From an uncultured Collinsella sp. (GTDB lineage: Bacteria > Actinomycetota > Coriobacteriia > Coriobacteriales > Coriobacteriaceae): a stretch of 23,401 nucleotides of DNA. The position numbers and the translations under genes are program-made. Location: positions 1 through 23,401 of the forward strand of contig CALBBA010000249.1 in NCBI GenBank assembly GCA_937926755.1, read 5' to 3'. Under the pieces are notes generated by a model. That model worked only from the letters and a program-made list of their open reading frames with translations, had not been told where the DNA came from and did not search any database. How positions within the stretch are numbered: position 1 is the first letter of the stretch; every line of letters begins with the position of its first letter. This document shows, piece by piece, positions 1 through 8,401 of the stretch.

Positions 1-620
1 ACCATGCCGAGGTTCGGCACGAGCGTGGTAAACGGATAGTCGGCAATCTTGGGACGGGCGGCACTCATGCGCGCGATGAGCGATGACTTACCCACCGAGG
101 GAAAGCCCACGAGCGCGGCATCGGCCATAAGCTTCATCTCAAGCTCAATCCAGTGCTCCTCGGCCGGTTCGCCCAGCTGAGCGAACGCGGGCGCGCGGCG
201 CACCGAAGTCACAAAGTGGGTATTGCCCAGACCGCCGGCGCCACCGGGCGCCACGACGACGCGCTCGCCGTCGTGCACAAGGTCGGCAATCTCGAACATC
301 GGGGTCTGCGTCTCGGGGTCGAGCTCGCGTACCACGGTACCCATAGGGACCTTGAGAATCAGGTCCTCGCCGCTCTTACCGTTACGACGGGCACCCTGCC
401 CGTGCGTGCCGCGCTCGGCGCGGAAGTGATGCTTAAAGCGGTAATCGATCAGCGAAGACAGCTGAGCATCGGCCTGGATGACGACATTGCCGCCACGACC
501 GCCGTCACCGCCATCGGGGCCGCCCTTGGGGACAAATGCCTCGCGCCTAAACGACATGCATCCGGCTCCGCCGTCGCCGCCGCACACGTTAATGCGGCTG
601 ATATCGGTGAACTGTGACAA
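1..620 (-). CDS. obgE: GTPase Obg, N-terminal part (runs off the window)
   Basis: Obg is a ribosome-associated P-loop GTPase acting in large-subunit assembly and stress control. The visible 206 residues cover the glycine-rich Obg domain (starting RINVCGGDGGAGCMSFRREA) and the start of the G domain, including the G1 loop GFPSVGKSS and the switch I region ending TTLVPNLGMV. The rest lies beyond base 1. I chose the TTG at 620 because a full AGGAGG at 634-629 sits 8 bases upstream. It follows rplU and rpmA, the usual bacterial order. A terminator-like hairpin (637-679) lies between rpmA and this start, so obgE may receive only part of the ribosomal-protein transcript. Identity is certain from the motifs; the exact start is probable. 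Confidence 0.95.
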   Translation of the reverse strand, partial: MSQFTDISRINVCGGDGGAGCMSFRREAFVPKGGPDGGDGGRGGNVVIQADAQLSSLIDYRFKHHFRAERGTHGQGARRNGKSGEDLILKVPMGTVVRELDPETQTPMFEIADLVHDGERVVVAPGGAGGLGNTHFVTSVRRAPAFAQLGEPAEEHWIELEMKLMADAALVGFPSVGKSSLIARMSAARPKIADYPFTTLVPNLGM

Positions 621-636
621 CAGAATCGCCTCCTAC

Positions 637-679
637 AAAAAGAGGGAGACCCTTGAATCCTAAAACTCAAGTGCCTCCC
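637..679 (-). terminator. Terminator or attenuator hairpin between rpmA and obgE
   Basis: Read on the minus strand, 679-667 pairs with 656-644. This is a 13-bp stem with one G-T wobble and one mismatch, closing a 10-base loop, followed at once by TCTTTTTG (643-636). The obgE ribosome-binding site begins only 2 bases further on. The shape is that of an intrinsic terminator. Since obgE has no obvious promoter of its own in the remaining gap, partial read-through is the likely mode. Confidence 0.7.
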
Positions 680-704
680 ACATATGTGCTCTATGAAGGG
701 TGAA

Positions 705-962
705 TTACGCGTTCGCGAGCGGGCGTACGCTGACCCTGTGCTTGATACCCTTGTGGAACTCAACGGTACCGTCGACCAGCGCGAACAGCGTGTCGTCCTT
801 GCCACGGCCAACGTTCTCACCCGGGTGGATGTGAGTGCCGTGCTGACGGACGAGAATCGTGCCCGTGGTTACCGTCTGGCCGGCATAGCGCTTCGTGCCA
901 AGGCGCTGACCGCGGGAGTCACGGCCATTACGGGAGGAACCGAGTCCTTTTTTGTGTGCCAT
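705..962 (-). CDS. rpmA: 50S ribosomal protein L27
   Basis: L27 is a large-subunit protein whose flexible N-terminus reaches the peptidyl-transferase centre. The 85-residue product is full length and begins MAHKKGLGSSRNGRDS, with the conserved GTHIHPGENVGRGKDDTLFA core. There is no N-terminal leader of the Firmicutes type that Prp protease removes, and no prp gene lies between rplU and rpmA, which fits an actinobacterial lineage. The start is the ATG at 962, with a modest GTAGG-type ribosome-binding site and 33 bases after the rplU stop. It is co-transcribed with rplU. Confidence 0.97.
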   Translation of the reverse strand: MAHKKGLGSSRNGRDSRGQRLGTKRYAGQTVTTGTILVRQHGTHIHPGENVGRGKDDTLFALVDGTVEFHKGIKHRVSVRPLANA

Positions 963-995
963 TGTGTATACCTACTCTTTCGTTACGAGTGTAAT

Positions 996-1370
996 CTACT
1001 CGGCGACGGGAGCCTCGGCAACAGCCTCGGCCTCTGCCTTGACAGCCTTCTTGGCGCGGGACGTAGCCTGGACCTTCACGATCTTCAGCTTGGTGAGCTG
1101 CTGACGGTGACCCTTCAGACGACGATAGCGCTTGCGCTTGTGGAACTTGAAGACCAGCTGCTTCTCGCCCTTGAACTGCTCAACGATCTGAGCGGTAACC
1201 TTGGCCTTGGCCAGCTTGTCGGGATCGGTGACGATCTTCTTACCATCGTTGAGGAAGATGACCGGCAGGGTGACCTTGTCGCCCTCATTGCCCTCGATCT
1301 TCTCGACGGTGATGACATCGTCGGTGGCGACCTTGTACTGCTTGCCGCCCGTGTTAACGATTGCGTACAT
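996..1370 (-). CDS. rplU: 50S ribosomal protein L21
   Basis: L21 is a large-subunit protein binding 23S rRNA. The 124-residue product begins MYAIVNTGGKQYKV and contains the basic signature FKFHKRKRYRRLKGHRQQ before the conserved T-x-L-K-I-x-K-I/V end. I use the ATG at 1370, not an in-frame ATG 7 codons earlier, because AAGGG lies 9 bases upstream of it and MYAIV is the family start. The last 20 or so residues form an Ala/Glu-rich tail beyond the usual bacterial end of about 102 residues. It is the first gene of rplU-rpmA, with its own promoter at 1413-1441. Confidence 0.97.
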   Translation of the reverse strand: MYAIVNTGGKQYKVATDDVITVEKIEGNEGDKVTLPVIFLNDGKKIVTDPDKLAKAKVTAQIVEQFKGEKQLVFKFHKRKRYRRLKGHRQQLTKLKIVKVQATSRAKKAVKAEAEAVAEAPVAE

Positions 1371-1412
1371 GTTTACTTGCCCTTCATGCATCAGTTAGTG
1401 CAACAGCCGAAT

Positions 1413-1441
1413 ATAGTAGCAGGCGAAAATACCCCCGTCAA
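1413..1441 (-). promoter_or_regulatory. Sigma70-type promoter for rplU-rpmA
   Basis: The minus strand reads TTGACG (1441-1436), a 17-base spacer, then TACTAT (1418-1413). This is near consensus with ideal spacing. The predicted transcription start is near 1406, giving a 5' leader of about 36 bases before the rplU ATG at 1370. The -35 box overlaps the stop codon of the upstream DUF2344 gene (1440-1438), so the ribosomal-protein unit can fire independently of the cell-wall operon that reads into it. Confidence 0.8.
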
Positions 1442-2250
1442 CGAGTATGTGGAGCAAATCCACAAGTTCGCACAGGTATGGGGCTGACGAGTCGGCCCTC
1501 GTCGTCCTCGCATGCTTGATTCTGACGCTCGACATCGTAGGAGCAGATGGTCACGAGGTCTTGCATACCGGTGGAAACAATAGGTGCATCCACGCCCGGG
1601 GTCAAGCCCTGCAACAAAACATCAGCAGCAGAAAGCAAAATTTCCGGACGCATGGAGCCCTCGTTGTCGGCATGGGTGTCGAGCATGAGCACCAAATGGT
1701 CCGGGCGCTCCCCCGCCGTGAGCTCATAGCCCACGAGCGTGTGATCCAAATCCAAGCGCTTGCTCTTTTTGCCGCGCGCGTAGTCGATGCCATGGTCCGC
1801 GCGCAGCGTGTCGATCGCACGACGCACCTCGTCGATGCTTACGGGCGCCTCGGGATCCAAGTGCAGGTCGATGCGATACGACAGACGCGTGAGCTGCGCC
1901 GTCAACGCCGGCGTGCGCACGTCGATGTACGCCGCCTCGATGGGCGCCAGATCGGCCGGAGACGCCGCAGCCAGGCGCCCAAACGCCTCGTCGAGCGCCA
2001 CGAACTCGGTCATAAACAGGTCATACCACTCGCAGGTCGACGACGTACCAACCGGTAGCGCCGAAGAAAAGCCCACGCGCATGTGCGGAGAGAAGCCCTG
2101 CGTGACGGCATAGGGAAGTCCCGCACGGCGCACGATGCGCTCAATGGTATGGATTACTTCGAGATGGCCCAGGTACTTAAGGCGATCGCGCTTGCCATAG
2201 CGAACACGAAGTCTAAAGAGCGAGGGGTTGTCGGTCAGGCGCTCACTCAT
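1438..2250 (-). CDS. TIGR03936 family radical SAM-associated protein (DUF2344)
   Basis: The 270-residue product opens with FRLRVRYGKRDRLKYLGHLEVIHTIERIVRRAGLPYAVTQGFSPHMRVGFSSALPVG, the typical start of DUF2344/TIGR03936 proteins. These occur beside, or fused to, B12-binding radical SAM enzymes of the TIGR03960 type. No cysteine cluster of its own is visible, so it is more likely a substrate-binding or partner protein than a catalyst; that role is an inference. Its ATG overlaps the stop of the radical SAM gene (ATGA at 2250-2247), indicating translational coupling. It is the last gene of the long mre-rod operon, and its end carries the rplU -35 box. Confidence 0.88.
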   Translation of the reverse strand: MSERLTDNPSLFRLRVRYGKRDRLKYLGHLEVIHTIERIVRRAGLPYAVTQGFSPHMRVGFSSALPVGTSSTCEWYDLFMTEFVALDEAFGRLAAASPADLAPIEAAYIDVRTPALTAQLTRLSYRIDLHLDPEAPVSIDEVRRAIDTLRADHGIDYARGKKSKRLDLDHTLVGYELTAGERPDHLVLMLDTHADNEGSMRPEILLSAADVLLQGLTPGVDAPIVSTGMQDLVTICSYDVERQNQACEDDEGRLVSPIPVRTCGFAPHTR

Positions 2251-4124
2251 GCGCGATCACCCATCAATACATTCTTGGCGTGGAGCGTGGGGCAGATCCC
2301 GCAGCCGGTGCACGACGTGCGGGTGCAGTCGGGAGTCGTGACACCCTCGAGCGAGCGACGGTACTCGCGCTCGAGGAAGCCGCGCGTGCAGCCGGGGCTC
2401 ACATGCTCCCACGGCAGGCGCCAGTCCAACTCGTAGGGCAGGTGCACAAGCTCATTGAGGTCGATGCCGTTTTTGGCAGCAGCCTCCTTCCAGTTATCGA
2501 GCGAGAAATGCTCTACCCAGGCGTCAAAGCGAGAGCCCGCGCGCCAAGCATCGATGATAACGGGCGTCATGTCGCGACCGGCGCGGGACAGCGCGGCCTC
2601 GATGAGCGAGGTCTCGGCATCGTGGTAATGCACGCGGACGGCACGGTTGCGAACACTTGTGACAAGCAGCTTCTGGCGACGCTTGACGTCGTCGTAGTCG
2701 AGCTGCGGGCACCACTGGAACGGCGTGGCAGCCTTGGGGATAAAGACCGAAACCGAGATGGACACCGAGATCGAGCCGCGACGAGCCTTGGGCACCACGG
2801 AACGACCGAGCTCCAGCACGTGATCGGCCAGATTGGCGATGGCCACGATGTCCTCGTCACGCTCGCCGGGAAGGCCCATCATAAAGTAGAGCTTCATGCG
2901 GTTCCAGCCGGCCTCGAAGGCCGCCTTGGCCGCACGGTCCAGGTCCTCCTCGGTCACGTTCTTGTTAATGATGTCGCGCATGCGCTGGCTGCCGGCCTCG
3001 GGCGCGAACGTCAGGCCGCCCTTCTTTTCGCCAGCAACCGACTCGGCCATATCCACGCCAAACGAATCCAGGCGCTGAGACGGAATAGACACGCGAATAC
3101 CCGTATCCTCCAGGCGACGGTTGAGCCTGCCGAGCACGTCGCGAATGCAGGAGTGGTCGGTCGTGGAGAGCGAGGTCAGCGACACCTCGTCATAGCCGGT
3201 CTTTTCCAGGCCCTGAATCACCGACGAGACGATCTGGTCGGCCGAGCGCTCGCGCACCGGGCGATACGTCATGCCGGCCTGACAAAAACGACAGCCGCGG
3301 GCGCAGCCGCGCAGGATCTCGATAGACAGGCGGTCGTGGACCAACTGCGCATAGGGAACGCACGACTGCGACAGCGGATTCGTGGCGCCGAAATCCTCGA
3401 CGACGCGTTTGTAGACCACGGTCGGCGCATCCTTGCCCTCGCGCGGCACGGTGTAGCCATGCGGCGAGCAGGGCTCGTCGTGACGAACCTCATAGAGCGA
3501 CGGCACGTAGTTGCCGGCAATGGATGCAAGCTGCTCAACAATCTGCGCGCGCGGGACTCCTTCGTCGCGCAGGCGGCGATGCAGCTGGCAGGTCTCGAGC
3601 AGCGATTCCTCGCCCTCGCCGATGAGGATGGCATCGAAGAAGGCCGCGTACGGCTCGGGGTTGTACACCGAGGGGCCGCCGGCGATGATGATGGGGTCGT
3701 CTTCACCTCGGTCGGCCGCTAACAGCGGAATGCCAGCGAGGTCGAGTGCCTCGAGGAAGTTCGTCACCGCCATCTCGTGCGGCACATGCAGGCCGACGAT
3801 ATCAAACGAAGCAACGGGGGCAGCACCTTCGAGCGACAGCAGCGGAATGCCCGCCTCGCGCATGGCGTCACCCATATCGGGCCACGGCACATAGCCACGC
3901 TCGCAGGAGATGCCCTCGGCCTGGTTAAGGATGTTGTAGAGGATGGCGATACCCTGGTTGGGCAGACCGACCTCGTATACGTCAGGATAAATCAGACAAC
4001 AACGGTAATCGGCATCGGCCTTGGAAAGCGTGCCCCACTCGTGATCGATATAGCGACTCGGCTTCTCGACCTTGGCGAGCAGCGGCTCAATTAAATGAAA
4101 GCAGTCTTGATACGGAACGCGCAA
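2247..4124 (-). CDS. TIGR03960 family B12-binding radical SAM protein
   Basis: This is a 625-residue radical SAM enzyme of unknown substrate. Residues of about 35-190 form a cobalamin-binding-like domain (DIVGLHVPHEMAVTNFLEAL, PIIIAGGPSVYNPEPYA, FDAILIGEGEES). The radical SAM cluster motif is CARGCRFC at C274, C278 and C281, the canonical C-x3-C-x2-C. The C-terminus holds a further cysteine group (C600, C605, C608, C611) that could bind a second Fe-S cluster or a metal. The start is TTG at 4124, with AGGGG 7 bases upstream and 10 bases after the preceding stop. Its partner TIGR03936 gene follows with a 4-base overlap. A tRNA or rRNA modification role is sometimes suggested for such pairs, but nothing here proves it. 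Confidence 0.9.
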   Translation of the reverse strand: MRVPYQDCFHLIEPLLAKVEKPSRYIDHEWGTLSKADADYRCCLIYPDVYEVGLPNQGIAILYNILNQAEGISCERGYVPWPDMGDAMREAGIPLLSLEGAAPVASFDIVGLHVPHEMAVTNFLEALDLAGIPLLAADRGEDDPIIIAGGPSVYNPEPYAAFFDAILIGEGEESLLETCQLHRRLRDEGVPRAQIVEQLASIAGNYVPSLYEVRHDEPCSPHGYTVPREGKDAPTVVYKRVVEDFGATNPLSQSCVPYAQLVHDRLSIEILRGCARGCRFCQAGMTYRPVRERSADQIVSSVIQGLEKTGYDEVSLTSLSTTDHSCIRDVLGRLNRRLEDTGIRVSIPSQRLDSFGVDMAESVAGEKKGGLTFAPEAGSQRMRDIINKNVTEEDLDRAAKAAFEAGWNRMKLYFMMGLPGERDEDIVAIANLADHVLELGRSVVPKARRGSISVSISVSVFIPKAATPFQWCPQLDYDDVKRRQKLLVTSVRNRAVRVHYHDAETSLIEAALSRAGRDMTPVIIDAWRAGSRFDAWVEHFSLDNWKEAAAKNGIDLNELVHLPYELDWRLPWEHVSPGCTRGFLEREYRRSLEGVTTPDCTRTSCTGCGICPTLHAKNVLMGDRA

Positions 4125-4134
4125 CGGAAAACCC

Positions 4135-5064
4135 CTAAGCAGCGAGATCGGATGCGTCTTGGTAGGACGCCATAGGACGGGTAGCGCCCGCGACCGTGGT
4201 CACCAGATCGCGAACGCGGGAGAACGTGGCAGTGACCACCTCGTTGGCACGGCTGTAGTCGACATCGCGCTCGTAGAGCGAAACGAGCGCACGGCCCATG
4301 CCATAGGTGCCCGCGGCAGCAGTGAGCGCCTTAACGGCAAACCCAATATGCGGCGTCTGCTTGACGAGCGCACGGGTGACCGCGCGGATCACAAGACCGC
4401 CGGCAAGCACGCCCGCGACCTCGTAGCCGCGCTCAGGCTTAATGCCGCGTCCAAAGACGGCAGCGAGCTCAAAGAGCATGCCCACCTGAGCCAGCGCCAT
4501 AACGGGATAATCGGCGCCCGGCAAAAACACCAGCGCACCGGTCGCCATATTGGTGAGCGCGCACGAGGTGATGATACGATTGGCCGCCGCGATGCGCATA
4601 AAGGCAAAGTTCGCCGCAAAAGCCGTTTCCTTTTCGGTGCGATCGAGAATCCAGCGGGCAAGCGTCTCGAGCAGATACGTCTTATCGGTTGCCGCTACCA
4701 CGCCGAGCATAGGCGTGGACTCCTCGATAAACGGCACCTCCACAGCAGACTCGGCAAGCACGCACACGGGGGCGCCGGCGATCACGAGCTCCTGCACGGC
4801 ACTCTCCAAGCGGTCGGAGCCGCACGAGAGCACCAGCACCACATCGGTATCGGTCTTTGGAGCAATTCGCTCCTCCCCCAGACGCTCGACGCGCACAATG
4901 CCCGAGGTCGTCTGCGGCACAAAGGCGTCACGCACCGTCTCGGCCAGAAAGCGCGAGGCGGACGAATCCAAATAGACCGAGACGCGCACCGGCGTATCGG
5001 AATCCTTCTTAACGGACGCGCCCATCTTAAAAGCGCGGGTCAGCTTATCTACGGGAATTTTCAT
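4135..5064 (-). CDS. Probable membrane-associated protein, DUF697-like
   Basis: I do not recognise this 309-residue protein firmly. Residues 1-20 are basic and polar. Residues 26-125 alternate hydrophobic strands such as TDVVLVLSCG and APVCVLAES, suggesting a small alpha/beta domain that may be GTPase- or Rossmann-like but lacks a P-loop. Residues of about 150-265 are helical and hydrophobic (RIAAANRIITSCALTNMATGALVFLPGADYPVMALAQVGMLFELAAVFG, then AGVLAGGLVIRAVTRALVKQ), which resembles DUF697 membrane-linked domains. The ATG at 5064 has GGAGGGG upstream and lies 18 bases after rodA. Its place inside the elongasome operon suggests an envelope role, but function is unknown. Confidence 0.75.
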   Translation of the reverse strand: MKIPVDKLTRAFKMGASVKKDSDTPVRVSVYLDSSASRFLAETVRDAFVPQTTSGIVRVERLGEERIAPKTDTDVVLVLSCGSDRLESAVQELVIAGAPVCVLAESAVEVPFIEESTPMLGVVAATDKTYLLETLARWILDRTEKETAFAANFAFMRIAAANRIITSCALTNMATGALVFLPGADYPVMALAQVGMLFELAAVFGRGIKPERGYEVAGVLAGGLVIRAVTRALVKQTPHIGFAVKALTAAAGTYGMGRALVSLYERDVDYSRANEVVTATFSRVRDLVTTVAGATRPMASYQDASDLAA

Positions 5065-5082
5065 AGCAAACCCCTCCAGCGG

Positions 5083-6309
5083 TTACGCGGCGCCCGAACG
5101 ATGCCGCCATATGGATTGTACGATACCCACCGTCAGCAGCTGAATCATCATCGAAGACGAACCGAAGCTAATAAACGGTAGCGGAATACCGGTAATCGGC
5201 ATCATGCCGATGCACATGCCGATGTTTTCGAAGGTCTGGAACGCCCACATGCCAACGATGCCCACACACGATAGGCGCAAGAACAGCGACTCACACTTAA
5301 AGGCGACGCGAATCGTCGAAAAGATCAGCAGCACGTAGAGGCACAGGAGCAAAAAGGAACCGCAAAAGCCAAAGGTCTCGGATAGGAAGGCGAAGACAAA
5401 GTCGGTGTGGAACTCAGGAAGAAAGCCGCCGGCAGACTGCGTCGCATGGCCCAAGCCCTTACCAAAGAAGCCGCCCGAGCCGACGGCGATAAGCGACTGC
5501 TGGAGGTTATAGGCGTCGTCCGAATCGGCATTATCGGGGTCGATAAAGACCGTCAGACGGTTCATCTGGTACTGCTTGATGAGCACGTCGTGGCCAAGCA
5601 GCGAATCAAAGACCGAATCGAGCGCCAGGACGAGGGCCACCAGGCCCACGAGCAGGGCCAGGGTCGACAGCACCCATTCGCGACGTGCACCGCTCATACA
5701 GATGACGATAGCGCCAGAAACCAGCACGACCAGGCCCGATCCCAGGTCGCCCATGGCAACGACGGCCAAAAACGGAATGGACAGCATGCCGCAGAGCTTG
5801 ACGTAGTCGCGAACGGTATCGATGCGACCGTTATACTGCGAGCCAAGCGTAGCAATAAAGAAGATGGTGATGAGCTTGGCAAGCTCAACCGGCTGGAATG
5901 TCAAGCCGATACCGGGAATCTTGATCCAGCCCGTCATGCCCAGACCGCCTGTATAGGACAGACCCGGAATCTTGGGTGAGAAGATAACGATCAGGTCGAT
6001 GACGAGCAACGCTGTCGAGAAATTGGAAATACCGCGCAGGTCGGTACGCCAGACCAGCACCGCCAGCAGCGCCCCGATGCCAATTCCCAGCAGATGGCGT
6101 GAGAACGAGGCATCGGCCTTAAACTGCGAAGCCGACCAGATGATGATGGCACCGTAGGCGACGAGCGCCACAGTAGCCACGAGCACACCGATATGCACCT
6201 TTTGGCGAAACGTGCCGCGCGAGGCCGAAAGTTGCTTGTTGACGCGGTCCAGGCTGCTGCGAGAGCCGGTCTTGGTTGAACGGAACAGATCCGCCGGAGA
6301 AAAATCCAT
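5083..6309 (-). CDS. rodA: RodA peptidoglycan glycosyltransferase (SEDS family)
   Basis: RodA polymerises lipid II into glycan strands during cell elongation, paired with a class B PBP. The 408-residue product has a basic cytoplasmic N-terminus of about 45 residues and then about ten hydrophobic segments. SEDS signatures are visible: TGWIKIPGIGLTFQPVELAKL, the large-loop region AVGSGGFFGKGLGHATQSAGGFLPEFHTDFVFAFLSE, and the end MPITGIPLPFISFGSSSMM. The ATG at 6309 has a perfect AGGAGG and starts 9 bases after the PBP2 stop, so the polymerase and its transpeptidase are made together. The location beside mreBCD favours RodA over FtsW. Confidence 0.96.
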   Translation of the reverse strand: MDFSPADLFRSTKTGSRSSLDRVNKQLSASRGTFRQKVHIGVLVATVALVAYGAIIIWSASQFKADASFSRHLLGIGIGALLAVLVWRTDLRGISNFSTALLVIDLIVIFSPKIPGLSYTGGLGMTGWIKIPGIGLTFQPVELAKLITIFFIATLGSQYNGRIDTVRDYVKLCGMLSIPFLAVVAMGDLGSGLVVLVSGAIVICMSGARREWVLSTLALLVGLVALVLALDSVFDSLLGHDVLIKQYQMNRLTVFIDPDNADSDDAYNLQQSLIAVGSGGFFGKGLGHATQSAGGFLPEFHTDFVFAFLSETFGFCGSFLLLCLYVLLIFSTIRVAFKCESLFLRLSCVGIVGMWAFQTFENIGMCIGMMPITGIPLPFISFGSSSMMIQLLTVGIVQSIWRHRSGAA

Positions 6310-6318
6310 CGCAACCTC

Positions 6319-8388
6319 CTATCGAACCGAAGAATCGCCCGAGGCCGAAGAGGTATCGGGCTCGTCATAAATCACACCGAGCACGTCGCGCACGACATGC
6401 ATCGCGGTATCTGAGCCGCCGCCGCCCTGCTCCAGGACAGTAGCGATGACATACTTGGGATCATCGGCCGGTGCATAGGCGCAGAACCACGCGTATTCGT
6501 CCTCGCCGCTTTTCTCGCCCGTGCCCGACTTGCCGTATACCTGGGGCGTCAGGGTGCCAAAGTGAGCCGCCAGGGACGTCGATGCCGTGTAAATCACGTC
6601 GTGCATGCCGTTGCGAACAAGAGCCAAATCCGAATCGCTGTTGATCTTGGCCTCCAGGCGCTTCTTCTTGCCCTTGCCGTTGTACTTATAGGCATCGCCG
6701 TCGCCATCGCGCGACACGGCAGACAAAAACACGTGAGGCACGTACTGTTTGCCGCCGTTGGCAAGACCCATATAGGCGCACGCCATCTGCAGGGGCGTCA
6801 CCAGGATGTCACCCTGACCGATGGCAATGTTGGTCATATCGCCGGCATTCCACTTGCGGTCCTCGGCAGATGCGTCGGTAAAGTACGACTCTTTCCACTC
6901 GGCATCGGGAATACGGCCCGCGCCCTCACTCGGCAGATCGATACCGCAGGTCTTGCCTAGACCCCAGCGACGAAAGACCTCCTGCAGGCCCTCGGAATGT
7001 TTCTCGTCATAAAAGAACGCCTTGCCCATGTCGTAGAAGACGGGGTCGCACGAGTTGGCAATACCCGACTGCAGCGTCATGGTGCCGTGGCCGGAATGCA
7101 GCCAGCAGTACTTGCCCCACGACTTGCCCAGACCCGTCCAATAGCCCGTGCAGTTGGTTGTCTGCGTTGAAGTGTAGGTTCCAAACTCAAGACCGGCCAG
7201 TGCCGAGAGCGGCTTGATGGTCGAAGCCGACATGTACTGTCCGCTAATGGCGCGGTTGAGCAGCGGGTGCGAACCTTTGTCATCATTGAGCTCGGTCCAC
7301 ACGTCATTTGAGACGCCGCCGATAAAGACGGACGGATCGAACTTGGGCTCGCTCGCCATGCCCAGGATCTCGCCATTGTTGGGATCGAGGCACACCACAG
7401 CGCCGTTGCCGGCATTGCTGTAGCCAGTGGTCTTGGCAAGCTCGATGGCGCTCGCCAGCGCCGTCTCACAGGCCTGTTGGATCTTAAGATCGAGCGTGAG
7501 CTTAATGTCGGAGCCGGCCTTGGCGGGCACGGCGCCGGCCTGACCGGTCACATTGCCCGAGGCATCGACCTTGACGGTCTGCTCGCCACGAATACCCTGC
7601 AGCAGGTTTTCGTAGTAGCTCTCAACACCCGCCTGGCCCACGATATCGCCCGACTGGTACGTAATCCGGCCAGCAGAAGCATCATCATCACCAGAGGTTT
7701 TCTTATTCTGGGCCTCGAGCTGCTCGGAGGTAATGGTGCCGGTATAGCCCAAGATATGGCATGCCGTCTCGCCATATGGATACTGGCGCTCGGTACGCTC
7801 GGCAATCTTGACGCCCGGGAACTCGCCGGCGTGCTCCTGAATATAGGCAACCGTGGAGCGACGGACGTCCGTCGCGATGGTATGCAGGCTCTGAGCGCCC
7901 TCGGAATTGTCCTGAATATTGCGCAGCACCGCCACGTAGGGCATACCGAGCACGTTGGCAAGATGGCGAACCAGAACCTCATCCTCGGCAAGGTCGCGGT
8001 AGGCCACGACAGCAAGTGAGGGACGGTTCTGGACAAGTGCCACGCCATTGCGGTCGAGGATGCGGCCGCGCACAGCGGGTGTGGTAACGGTGCGCGTCTG
8101 ATTGCTATTAGCCTGCTTTTCGTAATAGTCCGACGAGACCATCTGCATGCCCCACAGCTTGACGGCAAGCGCCGCGAACATCGCGCCCACACCCGTGGTG
8201 AGGATGGAGAAGCGGCCCTTAAAGGCGGTCGCCGCGGTATTGCCCTCGCCCTCGGTGGCGCGCGGGGCCGTTCCATGCTGCGTATCGTAGGTAAAACGAG
8301 AATCGCCGCGACGCATGATCACCAGTGCGACCACGATGGCCACAACCAGCACGATACCGGCGATAATAACCGTCATCTGGGAAGACAT
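6319..8388 (-). CDS. mrdA: Penicillin-binding protein 2 (elongation transpeptidase)
   Basis: This class B PBP cross-links peptidoglycan for RodA. The transpeptidase motifs are present: S-x-x-K as STIK (S389, K392), S-x-D as SCD (S446) and the third box as KSGTGE (620-625). The dimerisation domain lies at about 90-240. The protein has 689 residues and two hydrophobic segments near the N-terminus: 6-24 and a more usual anchor at 61-82. The first belongs to an extension of about 55 residues. The ATG at 8388 is backed by GGGGAGG 7 bases upstream, so the extension appears to be translated. It sits between mreD and rodA with gaps of 13 and 9 bases. Confidence 0.95.
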   Translation of the reverse strand: MSSQMTVIIAGIVLVVAIVVALVIMRRGDSRFTYDTQHGTAPRATEGEGNTAATAFKGRFSILTTGVGAMFAALAVKLWGMQMVSSDYYEKQANSNQTRTVTTPAVRGRILDRNGVALVQNRPSLAVVAYRDLAEDEVLVRHLANVLGMPYVAVLRNIQDNSEGAQSLHTIATDVRRSTVAYIQEHAGEFPGVKIAERTERQYPYGETACHILGYTGTITSEQLEAQNKKTSGDDDASAGRITYQSGDIVGQAGVESYYENLLQGIRGEQTVKVDASGNVTGQAGAVPAKAGSDIKLTLDLKIQQACETALASAIELAKTTGYSNAGNGAVVCLDPNNGEILGMASEPKFDPSVFIGGVSNDVWTELNDDKGSHPLLNRAISGQYMSASTIKPLSALAGLEFGTYTSTQTTNCTGYWTGLGKSWGKYCWLHSGHGTMTLQSGIANSCDPVFYDMGKAFFYDEKHSEGLQEVFRRWGLGKTCGIDLPSEGAGRIPDAEWKESYFTDASAEDRKWNAGDMTNIAIGQGDILVTPLQMACAYMGLANGGKQYVPHVFLSAVSRDGDGDAYKYNGKGKKKRLEAKINSDSDLALVRNGMHDVIYTASTSLAAHFGTLTPQVYGKSGTGEKSGEDEYAWFCAYAPADDPKYVIATVLEQGGGGSDTAMHVVRDVLGVIYDEPDTSSASGDSSVR

Positions 8389-8401
8389 CTACGGGCCTCC
8401 C

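Noticed and set aside
2280..3722. 480-codon plus-strand frame opposite the radical SAM gene
   Set aside because: It shows the same compositional shadow pattern; the minus strand carries the CxxxCxxC motif and B12-binding domain.
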